DNA of 64,000 nucleotides. Source: Janthinobacterium sp. 61. GTDB taxonomy: Bacteria > Pseudomonadota > Gammaproteobacteria > Burkholderiales > Burkholderiaceae_D. Made by a program: the position numbers and the translations under genes. Below are positions 53,469 through 61,467 of this stretch, in pieces (the stretch's first letter is position 1; each line of letters starts with the position of its first letter). Where the stretch lies: the NCBI RefSeq assembly GCF_002846335.1, contig NZ_PJMQ01000001.1, positions 1,984,001 to 2,048,000 on the forward strand, given 5' to 3'. The notes below the pieces were generated by a model. The model saw only the letters and a program-made list of their open reading frames with translations. It was not told the origin of the DNA and searched no databases.

Positions 53469-54158
53469 ATGAGCAAGGTTTTGTTAATCGATGACGACGT
53501 GGAACTGGTTGGCATGTTTCAGGAATACCTGACGCAGGAAGGTTTTGACGCCCGCGCCGTGCATGACGGCGAAAGCGGCGCGGCCGAGGCACTGACAGGC
53601 CTGTACGCCATCGCCGTGCTCGACGTCATGATGCCGCGCATGAATGGCCTGGAAACCCTGCGCCGCATTCGTGGCGGCAGCAACCTGCCCATCCTGATGC
53701 TGACGGCACGCGGCGACGACACGGACCGCATCGTGGGCCTGGAGCTGGGTGCCGACGATTACGTGACCAAGCCGTGCACACCGCGCGAGCTGACGGCGCG
53801 CATCCGCGCCATCCTGCGCCGTTCGCAAGCGGCGCCGCACGATAGCTCGGGCCTGGCGCCGCTGACCGTGGGGCAACTGACGATGTGGCCGGAACAGCGC
53901 CGCATCGCCTGGGCCGGCACGCACCTGGAACTGACAAGCACTGAATTCAACCTGCTGGAAGTGCTGGTGCGCCATGCGGGCAAGCCCGTGAGCAAGAATC
54001 AGTTGTCCGAACTGGGCCTGGGCCGCCCCATGGCGCGCTTCGACCGCAATATCGACGTGCACTTGAGCAGCCTGCGCCGCAAGCTGGGCAGCCTGGCCGA
54101 TGGCCGTTCCTGCCTGCAGACCGTGTACCGTCTCGGCTACCAGCTGATCAAGGAATAA
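53469..54158 (+). CDS. OmpR-family response regulator, CpxR-like
   Basis: A 229-residue response regulator. The receiver domain has the acidic pocket DDD (8-10), phospho-acceptor Asp 52 (LDVMMP) and conserved Lys near 102 (YVTKPC). The winged-helix DNA-binding domain ends with NIDVHLSSLRRKLG and VYRLGYQLIKE. The overall sequence, including LTSTEFNLLEVLVRHAG and KPVSKNQLSE, is close to CpxR, the regulator of envelope stress. Divergence from a Spy/CpxP-like gene and CpxR-type boxes in its promoter support this. It is 2 bp from the sensor kinase gene. Confidence 0.9.
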   Translation: MSKVLLIDDDVELVGMFQEYLTQEGFDARAVHDGESGAAEALTGLYAIAVLDVMMPRMNGLETLRRIRGGSNLPILMLTARGDDTDRIVGLELGADDYVTKPCTPRELTARIRAILRRSQAAPHDSSGLAPLTVGQLTMWPEQRRIAWAGTHLELTSTEFNLLEVLVRHAGKPVSKNQLSELGLGRPMARFDRNIDVHLSSLRRKLGSLADGRSCLQTVYRLGYQLIKE

Positions 54159-54160
54159 GC

Positions 54161-55666
54161 GTGGGCCGTCTGTTCTGGAAGTTTTTTCTGTGCATCATGC
54201 TGGCGCAAGTCACGGCCACCATCGGTATCGGCGGCACTTTCTGGCTGAAAAACCGGGCGGCGCAACAGGAGCGGGCCCTCGACATCGATACCAGCCCGCC
54301 CGCACAGATGGCCATCGAAGCGGCCAGCGCCACCCTGGAAGCGGGCGGCAGCAAAGCCTTGCAGCAGTTTCTCGGCAAGATGGAACGCATGCGCGTATTT
54401 GCCGTCGATGAAAAAGGACAAGAACTGATGGGCCGCAAGGTCCATCCGGCCATACTCGGCAAGGCGCGCGCGCTGCTGGCGCAAGGCTCGCCCCATGCCG
54501 TGGTGCGCGAGGTCATCGGCAGCGACGGCGTGCGTTACCTGCTGTTCCTGCCCTCGTCCGTCCGCTTTCGCACTGCCGAGGCGGGCGCCGCGCGCGACAC
54601 GCTCAACGCCGTCACCCTGAGCGGCCCGCGCGGCATGGGCGCCCCCCGTTCCGAAGCGTCCGGCATGCCGCCGCCGCACGCCGACTACCAGCGCGGAGGT
54701 CCGCGCGAGATGGGTGGCATGGGCGGCATGCCGCCGGGACCGCGCATGGACAACCCCTACCGCACCTTCATTCCCCTGGCCGCCGCCATCGCCGCCAGCC
54801 TGCTGTTCTCTTTCTTGCTGGCCTGGTATTTTGCGCGTCCCATCCGCGACCTGCGACAAGCGTTCGAGGCCGCCTCGCACGGCGACCTGGCGCCCCGCTT
54901 TCACGCCAGCGGCAAGCGCGGCGATGAATTGACGGACCTGGGCCGCGATTTCGACCGCATGACGGGTCGTTTGCGCAATCTCATGGAGAGCCAGACGCGT
55001 TTGCTGCATGACGTGTCGCACGAACTGCGCTCGCCGCTGGCACGCTTGCAAGCGGCCATCGGCCTGGCGCACCAGCAGCCGGACAAGATGGACGCCTCGA
55101 TGCAGCGCATCGAACGCGAAAGCGAACGCATGGATAAGCTGATCGGCGAGCTGCTGACCCTGTCGCGGCTGGAAGCTGGCGCTGGCTCACCGCTCAGCGA
55201 AGACGTCGGCATCGCCGACCTGTTGCACGACATTATGGAAGACGCCCGCTACGAAGCGAAGGCGCGCCAGGTGGAGATAGCCCTCGCGGGCGACGCGGCC
55301 ATCGCCGACGCCGCTGTCACGGGCCGGCCGGAGCTGCTGGCGCGCGCCGTGGAAAACGTGGTGCGCAATGCCGTCAAGCACAGTCCCGATGGCGGTACGG
55401 TGGAAGTGAATTTGTCGCGCCAGCATGATTGGCTGCGCATCGCCGTGCTGGACCGGGGACCCGGCGTCGCAGGTGCCGACCTGGCCAGCATTTTCCAGCC
55501 GTTCTTCCGCGCCAGCAATACCCAGCACAGTACGGACGGCCATGGCCTGGGCCTGGCCATCGCCCAGCACGTCATCAGCGCCCATGGCGGGCGCATCGGG
55601 GCCAGCTTGCGTAGCGGTGGCGGGCTGTGTGTGGAAATGTTGCTGCCCACCAAAACGCCAGGCTGA
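54161..55666 (+). CDS. Membrane histidine kinase, CpxA-like
   Basis: A 501-residue sensor kinase with a GTG start. One membrane helix at about 8-28, a periplasmic domain to residue 200, a second helix at about 204-224, HAMP (225-278), the phospho-acceptor His 287 in HDVSHELRSPLARLQ, and an ATPase domain with N-box ENVVRNAVKHS, DRGPGV and GHGLGLAIAQHV. It is paired with the CpxR-like regulator. The periplasmic domain ends in an unusual Gly/Met/Pro-rich segment (about 150-200, e.g. MGGMGGMPPGPRM) not present in enterobacterial CpxA, which could bind metal or a partner. The Spy-like protein next door is a candidate inhibitor. Confidence 0.9.
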   Translation: MGRLFWKFFLCIMLAQVTATIGIGGTFWLKNRAAQQERALDIDTSPPAQMAIEAASATLEAGGSKALQQFLGKMERMRVFAVDEKGQELMGRKVHPAILGKARALLAQGSPHAVVREVIGSDGVRYLLFLPSSVRFRTAEAGAARDTLNAVTLSGPRGMGAPRSEASGMPPPHADYQRGGPREMGGMGGMPPGPRMDNPYRTFIPLAAAIAASLLFSFLLAWYFARPIRDLRQAFEAASHGDLAPRFHASGKRGDELTDLGRDFDRMTGRLRNLMESQTRLLHDVSHELRSPLARLQAAIGLAHQQPDKMDASMQRIERESERMDKLIGELLTLSRLEAGAGSPLSEDVGIADLLHDIMEDARYEAKARQVEIALAGDAAIADAAVTGRPELLARAVENVVRNAVKHSPDGGTVEVNLSRQHDWLRIAVLDRGPGVAGADLASIFQPFFRASNTQHSTDGHGLGLAIAQHVISAHGGRIGASLRSGGGLCVEMLLPTKTPG

Positions 55667-55707
55667 CCTTCCGGCGAGCCTGGCGGCGAGCATTGCCGCT
55701 AACCTTG

Positions 55708-56049
55708 TTACGCCTGGGTATCGATGATGCTGCCCAGGGTCGACGAGCTTGATTTGGCCGGACTCGTCGCCGTATCGGCGCTGCTGGTCGTCTGAGGAGC
55801 TTGCTGCGCCGCCTCTTGCGCCGCTGCCGCCTGTAACTGGGCAATTTGCGCCTGCAAGGCCTGGATTTGTTGCGCCAACTGCTGCTGCAGCTTTTGCGAC
55901 GCGTCCGTCTGCGCGCCCTTCTGCGATTCCGTCAACTGCTTTTGCGCCGCCGTGATCTGCTTTTGCAGCGCCGCGATCTGCGAACTGCTGCCCGAGCTGG
56001 CGCTACTTGCCGCACTGACCGCGCTGCCTGAACCGATTGCCGCTACCAT
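55708..56049 (-). CDS. FlxA-like coiled-coil protein
   Basis: A 113-residue protein: Ser/Ala-rich head, then a long Gln-rich heptad pattern (IAALQKQITAAQKQLTESQK and QIQALQAQIAQLQAAAA), and a Ser/Thr-rich tail. This is the pattern of the FlxA-like family, originally a flagellar-regulon protein of unknown function. There is no signal peptide or membrane helix. It converges with the CpxA-like gene. An exact CpxR-type box lies 68 bp upstream of its start, so it should respond to the same stress signal. The downstream dcd gene is a separate minus-strand unit. Confidence 0.75.
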   Translation of the reverse strand: MVAAIGSGSAVSAASSASSGSSSQIAALQKQITAAQKQLTESQKGAQTDASQKLQQQLAQQIQALQAQIAQLQAAAAQEAAQQAPQTTSSADTATSPAKSSSSTLGSIIDTQA

Positions 56050-56116
56050 GATGCCTCCTCAGTGTTTCACTACCAAGGTTAACGGCAAGCATGGGCGCGG
56101 ATGTAGTGCTGCGGGT

Positions 56117-56131
56117 GTAAAGGCAGGTAAA
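56117..56131 (+). promoter_or_regulatory. CpxR-type tandem box upstream of the FlxA-like gene
   Basis: GTAAAGGCAGGTAAA, an exact GTAAA-N5-GTAAA, 68 bp before the start codon of the minus-strand FlxA-like gene. The box is oriented opposite to the gene, as box 1 is relative to the Spy-like gene. Confidence 0.65.
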
Positions 56132-56168
56132 GAAGGGAAAGACGGCTGGCGCCCCGCCCTTCCAGCAA

Positions 56169-56738
56169 TCAGGTCTTCGGCAGGGTCACGCCAACCTGGC
56201 CCTGGTATTTGCCGCCACGGTCCTTGTACGAGGTTTCGCACACTTCATCGGATTCGAAGAACAGCACTTGCGCCACGCCTTCGTTGGCGTAGATTTTCGC
56301 CGGCAACGGTGTCGTATTCGAAAACTCCAGGGTCACGAAACCTTCCCATTCCGGTTCGAACGGGGTGACATTGACGATGATGCCGCAGCGCGCATACGTG
56401 CTCTTGCCCAGGCAAATCGTCAATACATTGCGGGGAATGCGGAAATACTCGACCGTGCGGGCCAGCGCGAACGAGTTCGGCGGGATGATGCAATAGCCCT
56501 TGCCAGACACATCGACGAAGTTATTCGCGTCAAAATCCTTCGGATCGACGATGGTAGTGTTGATGTTGGTAAACAACTTGAACTCGTCGGCGCAACGGAT
56601 GTCATAGCCATAGCTGGACGTGCCGTAAGAAACGATGCGGTTGCCGTCGCGTTCCTTGACCTGGCCCGGTTCGAACGGCTCGATCATGCCCGTTGTTTCC
56701 GCCATGCGGCGTATCCATTTATCGCTTTTAATCGTCAT
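56169..56738 (-). CDS. dcd: dCTP deaminase
   Basis: A 189-residue enzyme deaminating dCTP to dUTP, the precursor of dUMP for thymidylate synthase. Conserved stretches are present: [38 protein letters not shown] and [20 protein letters not shown], with the catalytic Glu in the last, plus the trimer-forming C-terminus [17 protein letters not shown]. Length is normal. Together with thyA, folA and upp this window holds much of pyrimidine-nucleotide supply, but the genes are dispersed and not co-transcribed. Confidence 0.97.
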   Translation of the reverse strand: MTIKSDKWIRRMAETTGMIEPFEPGQVKERDGNRIVSYGTSSYGYDIRCADEFKLFTNINTTIVDPKDFDANNFVDVSGKGYCIIPPNSFALARTVEYFRIPRNVLTICLGKSTYARCGIIVNVTPFEPEWEGFVTLEFSNTTPLPAKIYANEGVAQVLFFESDEVCETSYKDRGGKYQGQVGVTLPKT

Positions 56739-56870
56739 CGCAGGGGCTCTTTCTAGAATATCGGAATGGCGGGGGCCGCACGCCTGCTGCAGGCGCGGCC
56801 CGAATGGCAGGATTTTACGCGAAAACCCGCCACTGTTGGCCCTTGCAAGATGAAAATCGTTGGCGTCAGG

Positions 56871-57671
56871 CTACTGCTTCGCCAGCAAGGAAGCGATCAT
56901 CTCGCGCACCACTTGCGCCGTCAGTTCCGGGTTTTCCATGGGAAACAGATGGCCGCCCGGCACCTGGCGGAAAAACCTGCCGACCAGCTTGCGCGTGGCC
57001 TTCAAACCCGCCTGGCGGCATTCCACCGATGCCGTGCCGCCGATAAAACCGATGGGCACGGGAAAGCCATCCTTGACGAGGCCGCCGATATGATGCGGCA
57101 AGCTGCGATAAACATCCGTTTCCACTTCGCGCGTAAAGCGCAGCTGCACCCCGTCCGGGTGGGGAACCAGGCCGCTATCGATATAGTCGCGCAAGACTTG
57201 CGGCGCCCAGATCGCGAACATGTCTTTGGAGGCAAAGTGTGCATACGCGGCTTGCGCATCGGGCCACAACTTGCGCCGCCGGGCGGAAAAGCGCGACGGA
57301 GAAAACCGTTCGCCCAGCGCCGTATTGCGCGCCAGGCGCACCAGCAAGGCGCGCCAGCCCGCCACCACGGGCGAATCGAGCAAGACCACGCAGCGCACCA
57401 GGTCGGGGCGCTGCTTGGCCACCATGACGCTGAGCATGCCGCCAAGCGAATGGCCGACGAGGATCACGGGCGCGCTGTAGCGGCGTTCCAGGTCGTCGAT
57501 GTATTCGCGCACCAGCTCGGGCCAGCCCGTGCTGACGGGGTAAGCGGGATCGTGCGCGTGCATGTCGAGCGCCTGCACGCTGTAGTGCTGACCCAGCAAG
57601 GCGAACAGCCTGCGGTAGGTGCCTGCAGGATAACTGTTGGCATGGGCAAAGTGCAGTTGCGGGAGTGTCAT
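56871..57671 (-). CDS. Alpha/beta hydrolase
   Basis: A 266-residue soluble hydrolase. Motifs: FAHANSYPAGTYRRLF (oxyanion-hole region), GHSLGGML with the nucleophile Ser at residue 75, and PGGHLFPMENPE with the catalytic His. The start LHFAHANSYPAG is typical of a betaproteobacterial group annotated only as alpha/beta hydrolase. It sits alone between dcd and the HAD phosphatase, 58 bp from the latter, all on the minus strand. Substrate unknown. Confidence 0.88.
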   Translation of the reverse strand: MTLPQLHFAHANSYPAGTYRRLFALLGQHYSVQALDMHAHDPAYPVSTGWPELVREYIDDLERRYSAPVILVGHSLGGMLSVMVAKQRPDLVRCVVLLDSPVVAGWRALLVRLARNTALGERFSPSRFSARRRKLWPDAQAAYAHFASKDMFAIWAPQVLRDYIDSGLVPHPDGVQLRFTREVETDVYRSLPHHIGGLVKDGFPVPIGFIGGTASVECRQAGLKATRKLVGRFFRQVPGGHLFPMENPELTAQVVREMIASLLAKQ

Positions 57672-57729
57672 CGTGGGATGGTGCCGGTGAATGCGATAGG
57701 CAATTGTAATGGCATGCCGGCAAGCCGTA

Positions 57730-58425
57730 TCAGAGGAAGGCCTCTAATTGCCGGGGTGCTTGCGCCATGCCGGGCACGAAGGAGGCCAGCACCGCGCCCA
57801 GCTCGGCACTTGATTCCACTATGCAAAAGGCGTCGTCGAACGCATGCTCGCGGTTCATATGATTGCGCACGATGATGCATTCCAGCCCGGCAGCCTTGGC
57901 GGCGCGCAAGCCGCGCGGCGAATCTTCCACGGCCACGCATTGGGCCGCGGCCAGCCCCAGGCGCTGCAAACCCAGCTGGTAGCCGTCGGGCGCCGGCTTG
58001 CTTTCCCCATACATTTCACGCGTCAGCACGAAGTCGAAGTGCGGCAACATGCCCGTGGCCGCATGGCTGAGCTGGAAATGCTGTGCGTAGGCGCTCGTCA
58101 CCACGCCCATGGCAACATGCGGGCGCAGCGCCGCCAGCACTTGCCCGATGCCGGGCATGGCCAGCTGGCGCGCCTGGCGCAGCCGTTCCGCAAACAGCAC
58201 GGTACGCTCGGCGCGCAGGCGATCGACCAGTTCGATAGCGTGGCCCTGTCCCAGCAGCACATGCCAGGCGCCGTAGTTATTGTCCAGGAACCAGTCAAAG
58301 AATTGCTTTGGCGTCAAGTCTATGCCGTAGGGCATGAGCAAGTCGCGGTTGCTTTCATAGAACAGCTGCTCGGTGTTGACCAGCACGCCATCGTTGTCCC
58401 ACAGCACGCCCTGGATGGTTTTCAT
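57730..58425 (-). CDS. HAD-family phosphatase, phosphoglucomutase/CbbY-like
   Basis: A 231-residue HAD hydrolase with a four-helix cap (subclass I). Motif I is WDNDGVLVNTE, with both catalytic Asp residues and Asn between; motif II is in VVTSAYAQHF; motif III is the Lys of ESKPAPDGYQLGL; motif IV is VAVEDSPRGLRAAKAAG. This is the beta-phosphoglucomutase-like / sugar-phosphatase branch; the substrate is not predictable. It lies 21 bp downstream of the TauE/SafE permease gene on the same strand and is probably co-transcribed with it. Confidence 0.9.
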   Translation of the reverse strand: MKTIQGVLWDNDGVLVNTEQLFYESNRDLLMPYGIDLTPKQFFDWFLDNNYGAWHVLLGQGHAIELVDRLRAERTVLFAERLRQARQLAMPGIGQVLAALRPHVAMGVVTSAYAQHFQLSHAATGMLPHFDFVLTREMYGESKPAPDGYQLGLQRLGLAAAQCVAVEDSPRGLRAAKAAGLECIIVRNHMNREHAFDDAFCIVESSAELGAVLASFVPGMAQAPRQLEAFL

Positions 58426-58446
58426 GGCTTGTTGTCGTTTAAAAAC

Positions 58447-59208
58447 TTACTTGAAGAAGATGTCGTAAGACAATTTCACAATCAGCAGCACCAGGAGCAC
58501 GAGGAACAGGATGCGCACGAAGGCGGCGCCGCGCCGCACGGCGATCCAGGTGCCCGTCAGGGCACCCAGGATGTTGCACACAGCCATCGGTGCGGCCACG
58601 GCGTATACCACGTGGCCGGCGGGAATGAAGAAGGCCAGGGCGGCCACGTTGGTGGCGATATTCACCAGTTTCGAGCAGGCCGAAGCGAGGATGAAATCAA
58701 AGCCGAAAACGCGGATGAAGAGGAAAATCAGGAAACTGCCAGTGCCTGGCCCGAACAGACCGTCATAAAAGCCGATGGCGCCGCCAATGACGATGGCAAG
58801 GATGCGTTCGCGCGGACCGATGGGGCGCGCTTCGCGCGTCGTGCCGAAATCCTTCTTGATGAAGGTGTAGATGGCCATGATGATGATCAATACCAGCACC
58901 ATGGGGCGCACCACCTGTTGTGGCACATACGACACGGCGGCCGCGCCGATGAAGGACATGATGAAGGCGCTGGCCACGGCGGGCAGCACCAGCAGCCACG
59001 GGATATGCACCTTGCCGACAAAGGAGCGGGCGGCAAACGTGGTGCCGCAGGCGGACGCCAGTTTATTCGTCCCCAGCAAGGACGTGGAAGCCATGTTCGG
59101 CATCAGGTTGAACAGGGCCGGCAGCTGTATCAGCCCGCCCCCGCCCACGGCGGCATCGATCAGGCCGGCAAAGAAAGCAAATAAACACAGCAGCGAAATG
59201 GTCAGCAT
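58447..59208 (-). CDS. TauE/SafE family sulfite/sulfoacetate-type permease
   Basis: A 253-residue inner-membrane protein with about eight hydrophobic helices. The N-terminal repeat unit FFAGLIDAAVGGGGLIQLPAL and its counterpart GGAIGFYDGLFGPGTGSFLI in the second half are the two family motifs of TauE/SafE permeases, which export sulfite or organosulfonates in characterised cases. The ATG at 59208 is chosen because the longer in-frame version needs a TTG start and adds a non-hydrophobic leader. It is divergent from a LysR gene 151 bp away, the usual arrangement for a regulator and its target. Confidence 0.88.
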   Translation of the reverse strand: MLTISLLCLFAFFAGLIDAAVGGGGLIQLPALFNLMPNMASTSLLGTNKLASACGTTFAARSFVGKVHIPWLLVLPAVASAFIMSFIGAAAVSYVPQQVVRPMVLVLIIIMAIYTFIKKDFGTTREARPIGPRERILAIVIGGAIGFYDGLFGPGTGSFLIFLFIRVFGFDFILASACSKLVNIATNVAALAFFIPAGHVVYAVAAPMAVCNILGALTGTWIAVRRGAAFVRILFLVLLVLLIVKLSYDIFFK

Positions 59209-59359
59209 GATAGGCAATAAGGAATGGGCGACAGCGGCAGTATAGGCGCCGTGGATTTTTCCGGATGCAACTTCATATTGCGGAAAACGCAATCACACGT
59301 AACGCTTGACGGAATACGCCCCGTGCGGTCTACTGGCCTCTTTTGCCGGGAGTCACACG

Positions 59360-60283
59360 ATGTCGATGAAACTGATGTGGGAGATCCGCGCCTTTTGCAC
59401 CGTCGTCGAAAAGCGCAGCTTCATCCACGCGGCGCGCATGCTGGGACGCTCGCCGTCGGCCGTCACGCGCGCCATCCAGTTCCTCGAAGACGCCATCGGC
59501 GCCGAGCTGATCCTGCGCACGCAAAAGCAGTTCACCCTGACGACGGCCGGCGAAACGTATTACGCGTCGGCCAAGCACTTGCTGGAAACGCAGGCCGAGG
59601 CGGAAGACCAATTGGCCGAGCTGAGCAACTCACCGCAAGGCTGGGTGCGCCTCTCGGCGCCGGAAATCCTCTCGCTGGGCTTCTTGCCGAAGGTGGTAGC
59701 ACAATTTTCGCGCGACTACCCGAACGTCTCCGTGGACATCCATTTTTCGGACAAATCAATCGACCCCATCCAGGAAAAGCTGGACTTCGCCATCCGCGGC
59801 GCCTTCCCCCAGTCGAGCGAGCTGATCGGTTATCCCCTGTGGAATTACCGCCGCTACATGTACGCTTCGCCCAGCTATATAGCCCGCATGGGCGCGCCGG
59901 ACGAACCGGAAGAGCTGGCCGGCCACGACATCATCATGCACTCGGCCCCGCGCATCCTGCGCGACTGGCATTTCGTCTCTGCTACGCGCAATGTGCGCTA
60001 CCAGGTGCAACCGCGTTTCCGCTTCACTTCCGGCATCGCCACCTTCCAGGCCGCCCTCGAAGGCGCCGGCATCGTGCGTCTGGCCAGCTGGCTGGCCGAG
60101 CCTGCCGTGGCCGCCGGCACCCTGCGCCGGGTCTGCACGGCGTACCGGCTGACGTCGTCAAAGGAGCTGGACCCCAGCATCCACGCCGTCTACGGCACCT
60201 CGCGCATGGCCAAGGGGGCGCGGCTGTTTCTGGAGTATGTGCGGCAGCGGGGGCTGGAGATACCCGACGAACGGGCAAGTTAG
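59360..60283 (+). CDS. LysR-family transcriptional regulator
   Basis: A 307-residue regulator. The N-terminal helix-turn-helix is clear: IRAFCTVVEKRSFIHAARML with GRSPSAVTRAIQFLED. The C-terminal inducer-binding domain starts near residue 90 (GWVRLSAPEILSLGFLPKVV). GGGAG precedes the ATG at 59360. Divergence from the TauE/SafE permease suggests it controls that gene, and perhaps the HAD phosphatase behind it, in response to a small molecule. This is inference from layout. Confidence 0.92.
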   Translation: MSMKLMWEIRAFCTVVEKRSFIHAARMLGRSPSAVTRAIQFLEDAIGAELILRTQKQFTLTTAGETYYASAKHLLETQAEAEDQLAELSNSPQGWVRLSAPEILSLGFLPKVVAQFSRDYPNVSVDIHFSDKSIDPIQEKLDFAIRGAFPQSSELIGYPLWNYRRYMYASPSYIARMGAPDEPEELAGHDIIMHSAPRILRDWHFVSATRNVRYQVQPRFRFTSGIATFQAALEGAGIVRLASWLAEPAVAAGTLRRVCTAYRLTSSKELDPSIHAVYGTSRMAKGARLFLEYVRQRGLEIPDERAS

Positions 60284-60286
60284 CGC

Positions 60287-60808
60287 CTATTGCGCGACGA
60301 CGGCATCGCTATACACGGCAAACTGCGCGCCATCGAAAACAAAACCGGCCACTTCGCGCATGCCCAGCCTCTCATGCGCACGCAGCGAGCCGATATTGTC
60401 GTGCCGGATGAACAGCACCGCCTCCGCCCCGCCATGCTGCGCGCGCAGGGCTGCGTACAGCAGCGCCAGCAAGCCCTGCCCCCGCTCCGAGTCCGCAATG
60501 CAGACGGGGCCATACACATAGGCGTTGTCACTTCCCGCATACGCGGCAAGCATGGCCAGCACCACGGGCGCCTGCACGGTGGCTGGCGCCGCACTGAACA
60601 ATACGCCAACGACAGGCCCATCGGCCACGCGCCGCGCCACGATGACGGGCGAAGCGCCATCCGCCATGGTCGCCACCTTTTCCAGTGAAAACTCGCCCGT
60701 CAGGCTGCCGCCCTGAGAAGGGGAGTTGGCTTGCAGCAAGGCAGTGATGGCGTCGATATCGGCGGTTTTGGCCGTGCTGACAAGATAAGTTGTGCCGGGG
60801 TACGTCAA
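60287..60808 (-). CDS. GNAT-family N-acetyltransferase
   Basis: A 173-residue protein with the GNAT fold. The acetyl-CoA-binding motif A is VCIADSERGQGLLALLYAAL (Q/RxxGxG/A as RGQGLL), followed by VLFIRHDNIGSLRAHERLGM. The start is best placed at TTG 60808, which has AGGGAG 6 nt upstream; the longer version to 60856 lacks a start codon with a site. It ends 4 bp from the convergent LysR stop. The substrate cannot be predicted. It is the last of a minus-strand run after comEC and the unknown gene. Confidence 0.85.
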   Translation of the reverse strand: MTYPGTTYLVSTAKTADIDAITALLQANSPSQGGSLTGEFSLEKVATMADGASPVIVARRVADGPVVGVLFSAAPATVQAPVVLAMLAAYAGSDNAYVYGPVCIADSERGQGLLALLYAALRAQHGGAEAVLFIRHDNIGSLRAHERLGMREVAGFVFDGAQFAVYSDAVVAQ

Positions 60809-60863
60809 TTCATTCTCCCTTGAGCATCGCGACGGCGAGCCCGGCGCGCGCAGCAATTGGCGA

Positions 60864-61376
60864 TTATTTTTTCACGTAAATGCAAAGCGGCGTATCCAGC
60901 ACGCATGCCACATCATAAAGTGGCGCCTCGCCACGAAACGATATCGCGATCAGCATCAGCGGCGTCAATGTGCCGTGAGCAATAAACGTCTCCACATAAC
61001 CCTCGGAACCGACGTGGTGGTAAGCCACCTCCGGCGCTTTCGGTGACGGCACTTCCCCGACCATGGAGCTTCCCTTGAATTGAAAAATCAGCGCACAGCC
61101 TTTTCTTTCCGCCTGTTGCGCCGCGCCTTGCAGTTCCTGAGACAGTGTCACGTAGGGGAAAATGCCCTGCAGTTGCCGCGAGTTCACGATAGCCTCGGCG
61201 GTTGGAAGGTCCGTCACATGAAACAGATACGGATGTTGCAGGCGAACGGCGTCAGTTTGCCTCCCCTGCAAGTCAAACTGACGGGACTTTGCCGGCTTGC
61301 TTTGCAAACGGATACGTTCCTCAAAGCCGACCTGCGGCATGGCCGCTTCTTTCTTGCACCAGTCAAACAGCCCCAT
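60864..61376 (-). CDS. Unknown protein, possible ADP-ribosyltransferase-like fold
   Basis: A 170-residue soluble protein with a good ribosome-binding site (AAAGGA) before its ATG. I do not recognise the family with confidence. Its layout resembles ADP-ribosyltransferase folds: an early FHVTDLPTAEAIVNSRQL (the His-containing first strand plus helix), a YVTLSQELQGAAQQA strand-helix, and a terminal GYVETFIAHGTLTPLMLIAI with Glu before a G-x-hydrophobic-x-P turn, as in H-Y-E type enzymes. This is motif-level inference only. It lies between comEC and a GNAT gene on the same strand. Confidence 0.7.
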   Translation of the reverse strand: MGLFDWCKKEAAMPQVGFEERIRLQSKPAKSRQFDLQGRQTDAVRLQHPYLFHVTDLPTAEAIVNSRQLQGIFPYVTLSQELQGAAQQAERKGCALIFQFKGSSMVGEVPSPKAPEVAYHHVGSEGYVETFIAHGTLTPLMLIAISFRGEAPLYDVACVLDTPLCIYVKK

Positions 61377-61467
61377 CTTTATCCTTTTAGCATGGTCCAG
61401 GCAGCGACGTGCGCCGCCAAACCCCAATCATAGAGAGATGTGGCATGAAACTCAACGACCCAGGCCA

